A stretch of 64,000 nt of DNA from Marinirhabdus sp963799365 (GTDB taxonomy: Bacteria; Bacteroidota; Bacteroidia; Flavobacteriales; Flavobacteriaceae), in assembly GCA_963799365.1 (NCBI GenBank), contig CAWCWV010000015.1, positions 248,001-312,000 on the forward strand, read 5' to 3'. The notes below the pieces were generated by a model. That model searched no databases and had not been told where the DNA came from. It saw only the letters and a program-made list of their open reading frames with translations. Shown here in pieces: positions 32,088-41,600 of this stretch. The translations under genes were made by a program, and so were the position numbers. The number at the start of each line of letters is the position of its first letter. The stretch's first letter is position 1.

Positions 32088-35000
32088 CTATCTTTTTAAT
32101 TGAGCTACCTCTTGTTCTAAAATTGAATACCTATCCTCTGCCTCCTCTCCTGGCATTTGGTCTGCTCCACTTACCATATTTAGTAGATATTCGATTTGGG
32201 AAACAAGCATTTGCTGTGGATAGGCGCCTTCGGCATTTTTAAGTTGTTGTAAAGTATTTTCAGTTTTTGAAATCATACTAGGATCTGGAATTGCCTCTTC
32301 GGATTTTAATTCTTTTAGTTGTGTTTCTAAGTCTGCTTGCAATTGTTTTGCTTCAGAAAGTAGTAAGAGTACTTTATTTTGAAAAGCCAACTGCTCTTTT
32401 ATATTTTCAACGGTGAAATTTTCGTCTAGCACTCTTGGGTCTGGTACAATGCTGAAAGACTTTTCATGTTTTTGCCCACCAGCTGTTAGTACTGCTATAT
32501 AATTTCCAGGTGCAACCATTGGACCTCTTTTGTAGCGTCTTTTAATATCTTTGTCCCAGGCACCGCGTTGTTTCAAATCCCAATCAAATCGATGCAAACC
32601 AGGTTTAGAACTTAATTTTTCATCAGTATATCTAAAGATCTGGCTTAGTTGCATATCTTCAACGATAGTTACTTCGCTTACCCCCTCTTGTTCTTGTACT
32701 TCCGTTTTAGTGGTGTCTATTTTAATTGCAGATGCGGCTAACGCTTTCAGCAAAGTGCTATCGCTTAAAATGGTGGTGATATTCTGTCTATTTTCATCTA
32801 GAATATCCAGTTGTACACTGCCTTTGTAGTCCTTCGGAAGATAATAATCTATGTTTACACTGGTGCTTGGATATTGCAAACCTGAAACACCACGAATTGT
32901 TGGATAACGATACCGAATAATAGTGTCTGGTTTAAATAACACAGCACTAGTATTCAACGTATTAATTTCTGGCTGACGTAAGGCGGTGATATTATCTAAA
33001 ATCCAGAAACCACGTCCCATAGTACTCAAAATTAGATCTCCCCGAAAAATTTTAAGATCGGTAATTGGTGTTACAGGTAAGTTTTGCTGAAATGATACCC
33101 AGCTAAGCCCATCATTAAATGAAATAAACACACCGAATTCGGTTCCGGCATACAACAAACCTTCACGTTCAGGATCTTCCCGAAGCACCCGAGTAGTAAA
33201 ATCTAAAGGAATCCCGTTACTCCCATCGCTCAATAATTCCCACGATTGTCCGTAATTTTCAGTTTTAAAAAGATAAGGTTTGGCATCGCCCAATAAATGC
33301 ATGTCTATTGCAATATATGCTTTGGCAGCGTTGAAATGAGAGGGCGCTACAGATTCTACCCTTCCTCCTTTGGGAAGACCAGAAGGTGTTACATTTGTCC
33401 ACGTTTCTCCGCCATCTTTAGTGACCGAGATCACCCCGTCATTGGACCCAGTCCAGATTAAACCTTCAACTAACGGAGATTCCCGTATGGAATAGAGCGT
33501 GCTGTAATATTCTTCTCCAGTAATATCTCTGGTAATTGGAGCTCCAGAATTTACTTGTTTATCGGCTTCGAAGGCTGTTAAGTCTGGCGAAATCGTTTCC
33601 CAAGCCAACCCTTCATTTGTTGTTCTATGTAAAAATTGCGACCCGTGATACACCACATCTGGATTGTGCGGCGATACATGTATGGGCGATACACGCTGAA
33701 AACGATATTCCAGATCTTTGGGATTGTGTCCATAAATATTGGAAGCTCCTACATAATAGCCCTTTTCAGTTCCTGTGCGTTTATCGAATACACTAAACCT
33801 ACCTTTACAATTGGCATAGACAATGTTATGGTCTCCGGGTTTAGGAACTCCAGGTCCTGTTTCACAACCACCCGTATTTATAAGCCATCCTGTTTCTGGG
33901 TTCTGTACGGAGCTAGGTGGAAAACTAGGAACTGCAATGGTTGAACTATTATCCTGCTGCCCGGCATATAACCAATACGGATACTGGTCGTCTACCTCAA
34001 CCTGATACAACTCTGCTGTAGGCTGATTAAATTGTGTAGACCAGGTTTTACCGCCATTATGAGATACGTTTGCACCACCATCGTTGGCTTGAATCAGCAA
34101 CTCTGAATTGTTTGGGTTTAACCAAATATCATGGTTATCTCCGTGCGGTACTTCAAAATATTTCCAGGTTGTACCACCGTCAACCGATTTTAATCCCGGG
34201 TTTGCCATAGAGAAAACAATATTTGCATTGTTGGGATCTGCTTCTACGTTGGTATAATAAAAAGGACGGTTTACCAACCTAATATCTTCTGAAACGTGAA
34301 CAAAGGATTTTCCTTCGTCTTCAGATTTATAGAGGCCTCTATCATCACCTTCAGCTTCTATGATGGCATAGAGTAATTTCGGATTGTCTGCTGAAACAGC
34401 CAAGTCTATTTTGCCAATGAGTCCTTGTGGTAAGCCATTGTTCAATTTTTCCCAATCTTTTCCACCATTTTTAGATTTATAGATGCCACCTTCAGCATTT
34501 GTTCCTCCTGAAATAATGGTCCAGGGTTTGCGTTGTCCTTTCCAGGCTGCTGCATAGATCAAATCATTTTTTTTAGGATGTATTTCTAAATCTGAAAATC
34601 CAGTCTCTTCTGAAACAAAAAGTATTTGTTTCCATGATTTTCCACCATCTTCCGTTTTATAAATTCCCCGTTCTTTATTATTTTTGAACGCATTACCAAT
34701 GGCAGCTACATACACTACATTTGGATCTTTTCTATCAATTTCAACAGCGCCAATCTGGCCAACATCTTTAAGTCCAATATTTTCCCACGAGGTACCACCG
34801 TTTACAGATTTATAGACTCCCTTTCCACTAATCACATTACTTCTTAAACCATCTGAGCCTGTTCCTACATATACAATATTCGGATTTTTTGGAGCCACTT
34901 CAATAGCACCAATAGAGGGAGTTTCAAAAAAACCATCTGAGACATTATACCATGTAGTTCCGTAATCGTCAGATTTCCATACACCACCTCCAGTAGCACC

Positions 35001-35168
35001 TAAAAAAAATGTGCCTGGAATATCCGGAATGCCTGTAACTGCGGTAACGCGACCTCCTCGTAATGGCCCTACATTTCTGTATTGGAAAGCATCAAAATCC
35101 TGTGCAAGTAATGCGGTTGTACTTAAAAATAAGAGTAAAAATTTGGCATATTGTAAAGTAGAATTCAT
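32088..35168 (-). CDS. Sortilin/BNR-propeller secreted protein (VPS10-like), paralogue 1
   Basis: A 1026-residue exported protein. The signal peptide MNSTLQYAKFLLLFLSTTALLAQ is followed by YRNVGPLRGGRVTAVTGIPD, the usual opening of the Bacteroidota sortilin-like glycosyl-hydrolase-annotated family. Many Asp-box/BNR motifs follow (GVWKSDDYGTTWYNV, GVYKSVNGGTSWENI, GIYKTEDGGKSWKQI, GLYKSEDEGKSFVHV), forming one or two large beta-propellers to about residue 720. The C-terminal third has an Ig-like strand set and a coiled helix near the end (ADLETQLKELKSEE). No sorting domain is visible. The substrate is unknown; propellers of this type are linked to glycan or peptide handling. The gene at 38695-41826 is a clear paralogue in the same neighbourhood. 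Confidence 0.85.
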   Translation of the reverse strand: MNSTLQYAKFLLLFLSTTALLAQDFDAFQYRNVGPLRGGRVTAVTGIPDIPGTFFLGATGGGVWKSDDYGTTWYNVSDGFFETPSIGAIEVAPKNPNIVYVGTGSDGLRSNVISGKGVYKSVNGGTSWENIGLKDVGQIGAVEIDRKDPNVVYVAAIGNAFKNNKERGIYKTEDGGKSWKQILFVSEETGFSDLEIHPKKNDLIYAAAWKGQRKPWTIISGGTNAEGGIYKSKNGGKDWEKLNNGLPQGLIGKIDLAVSADNPKLLYAIIEAEGDDRGLYKSEDEGKSFVHVSEDIRLVNRPFYYTNVEADPNNANIVFSMANPGLKSVDGGTTWKYFEVPHGDNHDIWLNPNNSELLIQANDGGANVSHNGGKTWSTQFNQPTAELYQVEVDDQYPYWLYAGQQDNSSTIAVPSFPPSSVQNPETGWLINTGGCETGPGVPKPGDHNIVYANCKGRFSVFDKRTGTEKGYYVGASNIYGHNPKDLEYRFQRVSPIHVSPHNPDVVYHGSQFLHRTTNEGLAWETISPDLTAFEADKQVNSGAPITRDITGEEYYSTLYSIRESPLVEGLIWTGSNDGVISVTKDGGETWTNVTPSGLPKGGRVESVAPSHFNAAKAYIAIDMHLLGDAKPYLFKTENYGQSWELLSDGSNGIPLDFTTRVLREDPEREGLLYAGTEFGVFISFNDGLSWVSFQQNLPVTPITDLKIFRGDLILSTMGRGFWILDNITALRQPEINTLNTSAVLFKPDTIIRYRYPTIRGVSGLQYPSTSVNIDYYLPKDYKGSVQLDILDENRQNITTILSDSTLLKALAASAIKIDTTKTEVQEQEGVSEVTIVEDMQLSQIFRYTDEKLSSKPGLHRFDWDLKQRGAWDKDIKRRYKRGPMVAPGNYIAVLTAGGQKHEKSFSIVPDPRVLDENFTVENIKEQLAFQNKVLLLLSEAKQLQADLETQLKELKSEEAIPDPSMISKTENTLQQLKNAEGAYPQQMLVSQIEYLLNMVSGADQMPGEEAEDRYSILEQEVAQLKR

Positions 35169-35285
35169 AAATATTATTTAAAAATTGGTAAGGATATAAA
35201 TTTAAACAAATTACTTCTGAAGTTGTAATCTTAGATTTGAATTAACAGATTTTAGTTTTAAAAGAATGCGACAAACACCAAAGCA

Positions 35286-35320
35286 AAAAACCCTCATACT
35301 AGATGTATCAGGGTTTTATT
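35286..35320 (-). terminator. Terminator downstream of the alcohol dehydrogenase gene
   Basis: AAAACCCTCATAC, loop TAGAT, GTATCAGGGTTTT is a stem with one mismatch, flanked by A and T runs. It lies about 20-55 bp past the ADH stop codon. Confidence 0.75.
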
Positions 35321-35340
35321 TAAAATTCTTAAGGATCTTT

Positions 35341-36387
35341 TTAATGTAACGACTCCATATCTATTACAAATCGATATTTTACATCGCTATCCTGCACACG
35401 TTTGTAGGCTTTATTAATTTCTTTCATATCTATTATTTCTACATTGCTCACAATGTTGTGTTTACCACAAAAATCTAACATTTCTTGTGTTTCTTTGATG
35501 CCCCCAATTAAAGAACCAGCTACACGCTTTCTTCCCATGATAAGGTTTCCTCCGTGCATAGGTTCTAAAGGTTCAATGGCTCCTACCATTACCATAGTGC
35601 TATCACGTTTTAGTAATTCTAAATACGGATTTATATCATGACCAACTGGAACTGTATTTAGTAAAAAATCAAACGAACCTTTGTGTTTGTTCATATCATC
35701 TTCATTCTTGGAAATAAGAACTTCATCTGCTCCCAAACGTTTTGCATCGCTCGCTTTATCTGGAGAGGTAGTAATCATAACTACCTTTGCTCCCATCGCT
35801 GCAGCAATTTTAATGCCCATATGGCCCAATCCGCCTAAACCAATAACGCCCACTTTATCCCCATCTTTTACCCCCCAGTGTGCCAATGGAGAATAAGTTG
35901 TAATTCCTGCACATAATAGTGGTGCTACAGCTTTTTCATCTAAATTTTCGGGAATTGAAAGTACGTAATACTGATCTACTAAAATTTCTTGAGAATATCC
36001 ACCAAAGGTATGACCGCCCAGATGTTTATTAGGACCATTATAGGTGCCAACCATTCCTTTTTCGCAGAATTGTTCCAGATCGTCTTCACAGGCGCTACAA
36101 TTACGGCAAGAGTCTACCATACATCCGACACCTACTAAATCACCTTTTTTATGATTAGAGACATTTTCTCCAACAGCTTCCACTCTTCCAATAATCTCAT
36201 GACCAGGAACTACTGGATATTTAGAATTTCCCCAATCATTGTTCACGGTATGGATATCGCTATGGCACACACCACAGTAAGTTATTTTAATGTGTACATC
36301 GTCTGGTTGTAACTCCCTACGTTCAATGGTCATTTGTGCTAGATCTCCTTTTTGCTCTTTGGCTCCGTATGCTTTTACTTTACTCAT
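35341..36387 (-). CDS. Zinc-dependent NAD(P) alcohol dehydrogenase, cinnamyl-alcohol/YahK type
   Basis: A 348-residue medium-chain dehydrogenase. The catalytic zinc ligands are in CGVCHSD (C41) and PGHEIIG (H63), plus a later Cys in PLLCAGITTY. The structural zinc knuckle is DSCRNCSACEDDLEQFC (C94, C97, C100, C108). The Rossmann cofactor loop GLGGLGHMGIKIA follows. Length and motifs match the cinnamyl-alcohol dehydrogenase-like (YahK/AdhA) group, which usually prefers NADPH and reduces a broad range of aldehydes. It is cytoplasmic with no signal peptide. It stands between two secreted-protein genes and has its own terminator, so it is probably a monocistronic aldehyde-detoxification gene. The exact substrate cannot be read. 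Confidence 0.92.
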   Translation of the reverse strand: MSKVKAYGAKEQKGDLAQMTIERRELQPDDVHIKITYCGVCHSDIHTVNNDWGNSKYPVVPGHEIIGRVEAVGENVSNHKKGDLVGVGCMVDSCRNCSACEDDLEQFCEKGMVGTYNGPNKHLGGHTFGGYSQEILVDQYYVLSIPENLDEKAVAPLLCAGITTYSPLAHWGVKDGDKVGVIGLGGLGHMGIKIAAAMGAKVVMITTSPDKASDAKRLGADEVLISKNEDDMNKHKGSFDFLLNTVPVGHDINPYLELLKRDSTMVMVGAIEPLEPMHGGNLIMGRKRVAGSLIGGIKETQEMLDFCGKHNIVSNVEIIDMKEINKAYKRVQDSDVKYRFVIDMESLH

Positions 36388-36497
36388 ATTTATTTTTTTA
36401 TTTACTAGCTTAAACTATGATTTTGAAATAAGATGACGGTTACGTTTAGGTTTTATTTAACTGAAATAAATCTAATTTAATGTTTTAAGATAGAATT

Positions 36498-36938
36498 TTA
36501 ATAAGATTTTTTTTTCTGGATACTACCATCCTTGTTGTAATAGGTCCAAGTTCCCACTTTTTTTCTCCAATGTTTATAGGTGCCTTCGGCTTTTAGGGTT
36601 CCATCCTTGTAATACTGTTTAATAGCGCCTTCAACTAAATTGTTCTTATAAGTACCCACTTCCTTACGATTTCCATTTTCATAATAATTTATCCAGATTC
36701 CGTTGCCTATCCCATTTTTATATTCCTGAATTGAAAGGTACTTTCCATTGCTATATTTTCCATACAATACCCCTGTAAAGGGTGTTTGCTCATCTTTTTC
36801 ATAATATACACTTCCAACTTTATAAGGCTTTTCATAGGTATCATTCATAGAAACCATTCTTTGCCGGAGTGTATCAATTTGTGAATAGCAATTGCTTACT
36901 ACTGCTAGCATTATAGCAATAAAGAGTATTTTTTTCAT
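36498..36938 (-). CDS. MORN-repeat variant (YwqK-like) secreted protein
   Basis: A 146-residue protein with the signal peptide MKKILFIAIMLAVVSNCYS. The rest is built from MORN_2-type repeats of about 23 residues, each with a YxNG core: YSNGKYLSIQEYKNGIGNG, YYENGNRKEVGTYKNNLVEG, YYKDGTLKAEGTYKHWRKKVG, YYNKDGSIQKK. Such proteins are often labelled YwqK family antitoxin, but that label is not supported here: the protein is exported and there is no toxin gene nearby. It starts 2 bp after the end of the PD40 gene, so it is the last gene of the GntR-PD40-MORN operon. The function is unknown. Confidence 0.75.
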   Translation of the reverse strand: MKKILFIAIMLAVVSNCYSQIDTLRQRMVSMNDTYEKPYKVGSVYYEKDEQTPFTGVLYGKYSNGKYLSIQEYKNGIGNGIWINYYENGNRKEVGTYKNNLVEGAIKQYYKDGTLKAEGTYKHWRKKVGTWTYYNKDGSIQKKKSY

Positions 36939-36940
36939 AA

Positions 36941-37459
36941 TTAAAATAGATTTTCTAATTCTAGTACTTCAGTTTCAATAAAATAAATATCACTTACGGG
37001 GTTTTCATCTTCGGAAGTAACAGCACGTTGTCTGGTAAAGAAAAAGTATTTTCCATCGGAAGTCATTCCCGTTGGGCATTCATTTCCCTTCGAATTTACC
37101 AAAGGACCTATGTTTTTAGAAGGTTGCCAGATTCCATCAGCATTTCTTTTTGAAATATAGACATCGTCCCCACCAGCGCTATCTGCTCTACCATATGCCT
37201 GGAAAATAAGGTATTGACCGTCTGGAGTGATTTTAGGTGCATATTCCCAGGCTTTCTCATCATTGATAGCTGGGCTCATTTTCTCTGGCTTTGTAAACCC
37301 CGAATCCATTCTGGTAGTTTGGTATAGATCTATACCCGCTTCCCCTGGAAGCATAGTACATAGGTAAAATGTTTTACCATCGTGCGTGCTAAAATGATTT
37401 TCATTACTAACAGGCCATTCTTCTCCTTCAGATTGTACATTATTAATAATAGGGCAATA
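36941..37459 (-). pseudogene. PD40/TolB-like propeller protein, 3' part after a frameshift
   Basis: This is the second reading frame of a broken gene. It is open from 37459 and continues the propeller blades: HFSTHDGKTFYLCTMLPGEA, APKITPDGQYLIFQAYGRAD, GMTSDGKYFFFTRQR. The blades are of PD40 (WD40-like) type and are in register with those of the 5' part. No ATG with a promoter exists close to the start of this frame; the first in-frame Met is at 37354 inside a blade. It is therefore a continuation rather than a separate gene. Together with 37443-37904 it spans 964 bp, exactly one base more than 321 codons, so a single extra base explains the break. Either a sequencing error, a real mutation or recoding is possible. 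Confidence 0.65.
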
Positions 37460-37904
37460 CTACGGGGGTAGTCCAATCCCCATTCTTAAAATCGGTTCGC
37501 CATACATTTGTATCGAAATTCCCATTATTTGGACAATCATGAATAGGCCGGGCGCTTCCAAAATAGATGGTTTTACCGTCGGGTGTTAGATTTGGATATT
37601 CATCACGATCTGTCGAAAATGAAGTAATCTTAGGAGTACTCCAGCTAGTGCCTGTGTAATGAGAAGTGTATATTTTTTGTTTACCATCACCCACTCTTCT
37701 CGTAAAATAAACTGTTTTATTGTCTTTTGTAAAAATAATGTCAAATTCAGAATGATCAGTAGAGATAATACCTGGAACAAACAACTTTGCTATTTTTACT
37801 GGATGAGCACTTAAATGATTGCTATCACTTAAAGTCCTTTTAATTGGGGCTTTACAAGAAGCTATGCTGAGTAGTACAATTGTTATAATCTTGTGTCTAT
37901 TCAT
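37443..37904 (-). pseudogene. PD40/TolB-like propeller lipoprotein, 5' part before a frameshift
   Basis: A frame of 153 residues with the lipoprotein signal MNRHKIITIVLLSIASC and the propeller blades SEFDIIFTKDNKTVYFTRR and YPNLTPDGKTIYFGSARPIH. It ends abruptly in VVLPYY and a TAA at 37443-37445. The change of frame must lie between 37446 and 37459, because upstream of 37459 the other frame has a TAG (37460-37462). The sequence there, read on the minus strand, is TTGCCCTATTAT; dropping one base gives LPIINNVQSEGEEW, which joins smoothly to the 3' part. The intact product would be a periplasmic lipoprotein of about 320 residues. The ATG overlaps the end of the GntR gene by 8 bp, so the two are translationally coupled. 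Confidence 0.65.
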
Positions 37905-38517
37905 TTTTTATAAACTTTAAAATTAGCATCCAATTTTTCTTTAAGAGAACTATTGCCTCCATTTTGTCATTTTGATGTAGCGCACGAATTATCTTTCTAT
38001 GATGTGTCTCTGAAGCGATATGATATTGTTGAATATTCATAAAATATTTTTCAAAAAAGAAAATTTTCACCTTCAAATCACTCAACAATTGCTGTGCTAA
38101 TGGATTATGATATTCAGCTATCAAAGTTTTATGCCACTTCATATCAGCTTGCAACCGTTCTAAGGGTGTTTCGGTTTTCTCTAGCTCCAATTGAACTTCT
38201 TCAAGCCTGTTCAGTTGGTATGTATCAAAAATAATATGCTCTACTGCCAAACTCTCTATAGCAGCAACAAGTTCGTATGAGTGTGCTATAGTTGTAGTAT
38301 CTATTTCCGGAATAATAAAACCTCGATTTGGAATTGCTGCTACTAAAGCAACTTGCTGAAGCTGTGATAAAGCTTCTCTAATAGGGGTAACACTTATATG
38401 TAACTCTCTAGACAATTGTGCAAGGGAAATATTATCTCCAGGTGAAAGACTTCCCTTATTCATTTGTTGTAAAAGATATTCTCTAACTTGATCTCTATAG
38501 TTAATCTTTTCAATCAT
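37897..38517 (-). CDS. GntR family (FadR/FCD type) transcriptional regulator
   Basis: A 206-residue regulator. The N-terminal winged helix-turn-helix is clear: VREYLLQQMNKGSLSPGDNI, then AQLSRELHISVTPIREALSQ with the signature TPIREAL (about residues 44-50) and wing IPNRGFIIP. The C-terminal all-helical FCD effector domain (about 75-200) has metal/ligand-type residues in ADMKWHKTLI and ASETHHRKIIRAL. It probably binds a carboxylate ligand through the FCD domain. A compact operator of ATCGTAT half-sites (38525-38547) is centred about 18 bp upstream of its ATG, which suggests autoregulation of the GntR-PD40-MORN operon. Its stop overlaps the PD40 start. It is divergent from the second propeller gene at 38695, which may share its control. 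Confidence 0.88.
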   Translation of the reverse strand: MIEKINYRDQVREYLLQQMNKGSLSPGDNISLAQLSRELHISVTPIREALSQLQQVALVAAIPNRGFIIPEIDTTTIAHSYELVAAIESLAVEHIIFDTYQLNRLEEVQLELEKTETPLERLQADMKWHKTLIAEYHNPLAQQLLSDLKVKIFFFEKYFMNIQQYHIASETHHRKIIRALHQNDKMEAIVLLKKNWMLILKFIKNE

Positions 38518-38524
38518 TTATCAA

Positions 38525-38547
38525 AAATCGTATATCGTATACGATTT
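38525..38547. promoter_or_regulatory. GntR operator: overlapping inverted repeats of ATCGTAT
   Basis: AAATCGTAT, 5 bp, ATACGATTT is a perfect inverted repeat with 9-bp arms. Inside it lies the perfect 12-bp palindrome ATCGTATACGAT (38534-38545), so there are three half-sites. The site begins 8 bp upstream of the GntR start codon on the minus strand and is about 150 bp from the divergent propeller gene. Confidence 0.65.
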
Positions 38548-38694
38548 ATAGCTATAATTAACAAAATTTTAATAAATATATTAAATAGGATTTGACCAAG
38601 TATATACCTCTCCTGAAATTTTAACATCCACTACTCAATTTAACTTGTATTTTTTATTTGTTTTCCTTTAATTTTAAGCACCAAACAAAAAAAG

Positions 38695-41600
38695 ATGAAA
38701 CACACTTATTCCCTTCTATTATTTCTATTAGTAACCCTTACTGTTGTTGGCCAACAAGCCGAAAATTATTTCGCACCAATGAAATACAGAAACATTGGTC
38801 CCTACCGTGGGGGTCGTTCGGTAGCCGCTTCTGGGGTGGTGGGCGATGCTCTCACTTATTATATGGGTACTACAGGTGGCGGACTCTGGAAAACCGAAGA
38901 TGCTGGCGCTCACTGGAATAATATAAGCGACGGCTTCTTTAAAACAGGAACCGTGGGCGCTGTGGCGGTTTCAGAAAGCAATCCTAATATAGTGTATGTG
39001 GGAATGGGAGAACACGCTATTCGTGGAGTAATGACCTCCTATGGAGATGGGGTTTATAAATCTACCGATGCTGGAAAAACGTGGAAGCATATTGGTTTAA
39101 CTCCAACCGAGCAAATTTCTAGGATCATCATCCACCCATCCAATCCAGATATTGTGTATGTAGCGGCTCAAGGCAAGTACCCAAGTCCAACCGCAGATCG
39201 CGGTGTTTACAAATCTACCGATGGTGGTACTACCTGGAATAAAACATTATTTGTAAACAATTTTACAGGGGCATCAGAATTATCTATGGATTATAACAAT
39301 CCCCAAGTATTGTATGCGGCTATGTGGCACCACCAACGTACTCCCTGGAAAATTATAAGTGGTGGCGAAGGTAGCGGTCTATATAAAAGCATGGATGCAG
39401 GAGAAACTTGGGAGCGTTTAGAAGAAGGGCTACCAAAAGAGTTAGGTAAAATGGCAATTGCCGTGAGCCGAAGTAATAGCAATAAAGTTTATGCCCTTAT
39501 TGAAAGCGATACCCAAACCGATCAAAGCGGTTTGTATGTTTCTAATAACGCAGGAAAAAGTTGGTCGCAAGTAAGCGGCGATAATAGGTTGACACAACGT
39601 GCCTGGTATTATATAGAATTGTTTATTGATCCCAATGACGACGAAACTGTCTATGTTTTAAGCGCGCCTGCCCTTCGATCCAAAGATGGAGGAAAAACAT
39701 GGGATAGGATTACAGGAACTCACGGAGATTATCACGATTTGTGGATTAATCCCAACAATTCAAAAAACATGGTAATTGCCAACGATGGTGGCGCAGCCGT
39801 TTCCTTCAATTTTGGCGAAAGCTGGTCTTCCCAGGATATTATGCCTACTGCACAATTTTATAGAATTAATGTAGATAATTTATATCCATACAATATTTAC
39901 GGAGGGCAACAGGATAATACTTCGGTTAAAATTGCAAGTATGAGTCCGGGAAGTCATAGTATTTCTCAAAGCGATTGGTCTGCAGCAGCTGGTGGAGAAA
40001 GTGCTTTTTTAGCATTCGATAAAGACAACCCGAAACTAACAGTAGGTGGCAGTTACTTAGGAACTATTGAAGTGTTAGATATGGAAAGCAAAGCGAGCAC
40101 ACAAATAATGGCTGCGCCTATTCAGTATCTGGGAAGAGCGGCGCGTGATATGAAGTATCTCTACAACTGGAACGCACCCATTGTATGGTCACAACACCAA
40201 CCGCAAACCATCTATCACGGAGCGCAGTTAGTTTTAAAATCTACAGACCTTGGAAAAACCTGGACCGAATTCTCACCAGACTTAACACGTGATATTGATG
40301 AAAAACAAGGTAAAGGAGGGGGTCCTTATACCAATGAAGCCGTTGGTGCCGAAAGTTATGGAACCTTAAGCTATTTGGTAGAATCACCCCATACAGCAGG
40401 TGTTTTTTATAGTGGTAGTGACGATGGCTATGTTCATATAACACAGGATAATGGCAAGACCTGGCAAAACATCACGCCAAAAAACCTAGGCGAAACACTG
40501 GTAAATGCTATTGAAGTTTCTCCCCACGACCCTGCTACCGTATATATTGCTACTACCAAATATAAACTGGGAGATTATACGCCAGCTTTGTACAAGAGTA
40601 CCAATTACGGAAAAACCTGGACCAATATAAGCAGCGGTATTCCTAATGGTGCTTATACAAGAGTGGTTCGTGAAGATGAAAAGACGAAAGGATTGCTATA
40701 TGCCGGTACTGAACAAGGCATCTATATATCTTATAACGACGGCGCTTCTTGGCAATCTTTTCAGCTTAATTTGCCTGTTACTCCTATTACAGATCTTAAA
40801 GTACACCGAAACGACCTAATTGTTGCTACATCAGGACGCTCTTTTTGGATTTTAGATAATCTCTCATTGGTTTCTCAATTTCAGCAAAATAACAAAGATT
40901 TTAAGCTCTATACCCCAGAACCTATTGTTTACGGAAATTGGGGAAGTGCTATGTCTAGGGATTCCTTTAATGGAATGCAGGATTTTGAAGGTGTAAATCC
41001 AGTAAATGGTGTGGAGCTTTATTACTATCTGCCAACCGTTTCAGATGATAAAGACATAACGCTTACCATAACGAATGCACAAGGAAAAGTAATTAACACC
41101 TACACATCTACCAAAGATGAGAGTTATATCCCACATAACGGGGGTAGCGCTCCCCCAGATCCCGTACTTTCTAAGAAAGAAGGTTTAAATAGGTTTGTTT
41201 GGAATATGCAGCATGCTATTGTTCCTGGCGTTCCTGGGGTCTATATTGAAGCTGGTTTTGGAGGCCATAAAGTAATTCCAGGAACTTATACAGCTACTTT
41301 AAATTATGACAATCAATCTATTGAAAAACAGATGGTTATAAATGATAATAATTCTTATAACATCTCTCCTGCTAAATATGCTGAATATGATTCTTTTATG
41401 AATGAAGTAGAAAAGAATGTAACCGAAATGCACGAACTGGTAAACACCTTAAAAACTGCACAAGATGATATTTCTGTGTTGCTGAAAGATATGAAGGAAA
41501 ACAACAAAAATGCCACATTAATTTCAGAAGGGAATGCATTGATCAAAGAATTGGAAGCCTGGGATGAACAAATGGTGCAGCGCCGCTCTCAAGCTTATGA

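Noticed and set aside
36498..36938. Toxin-antitoxin module (YwqK label)
   Set aside because: The MORN protein has a signal peptide and there is no toxin-like gene next to it.
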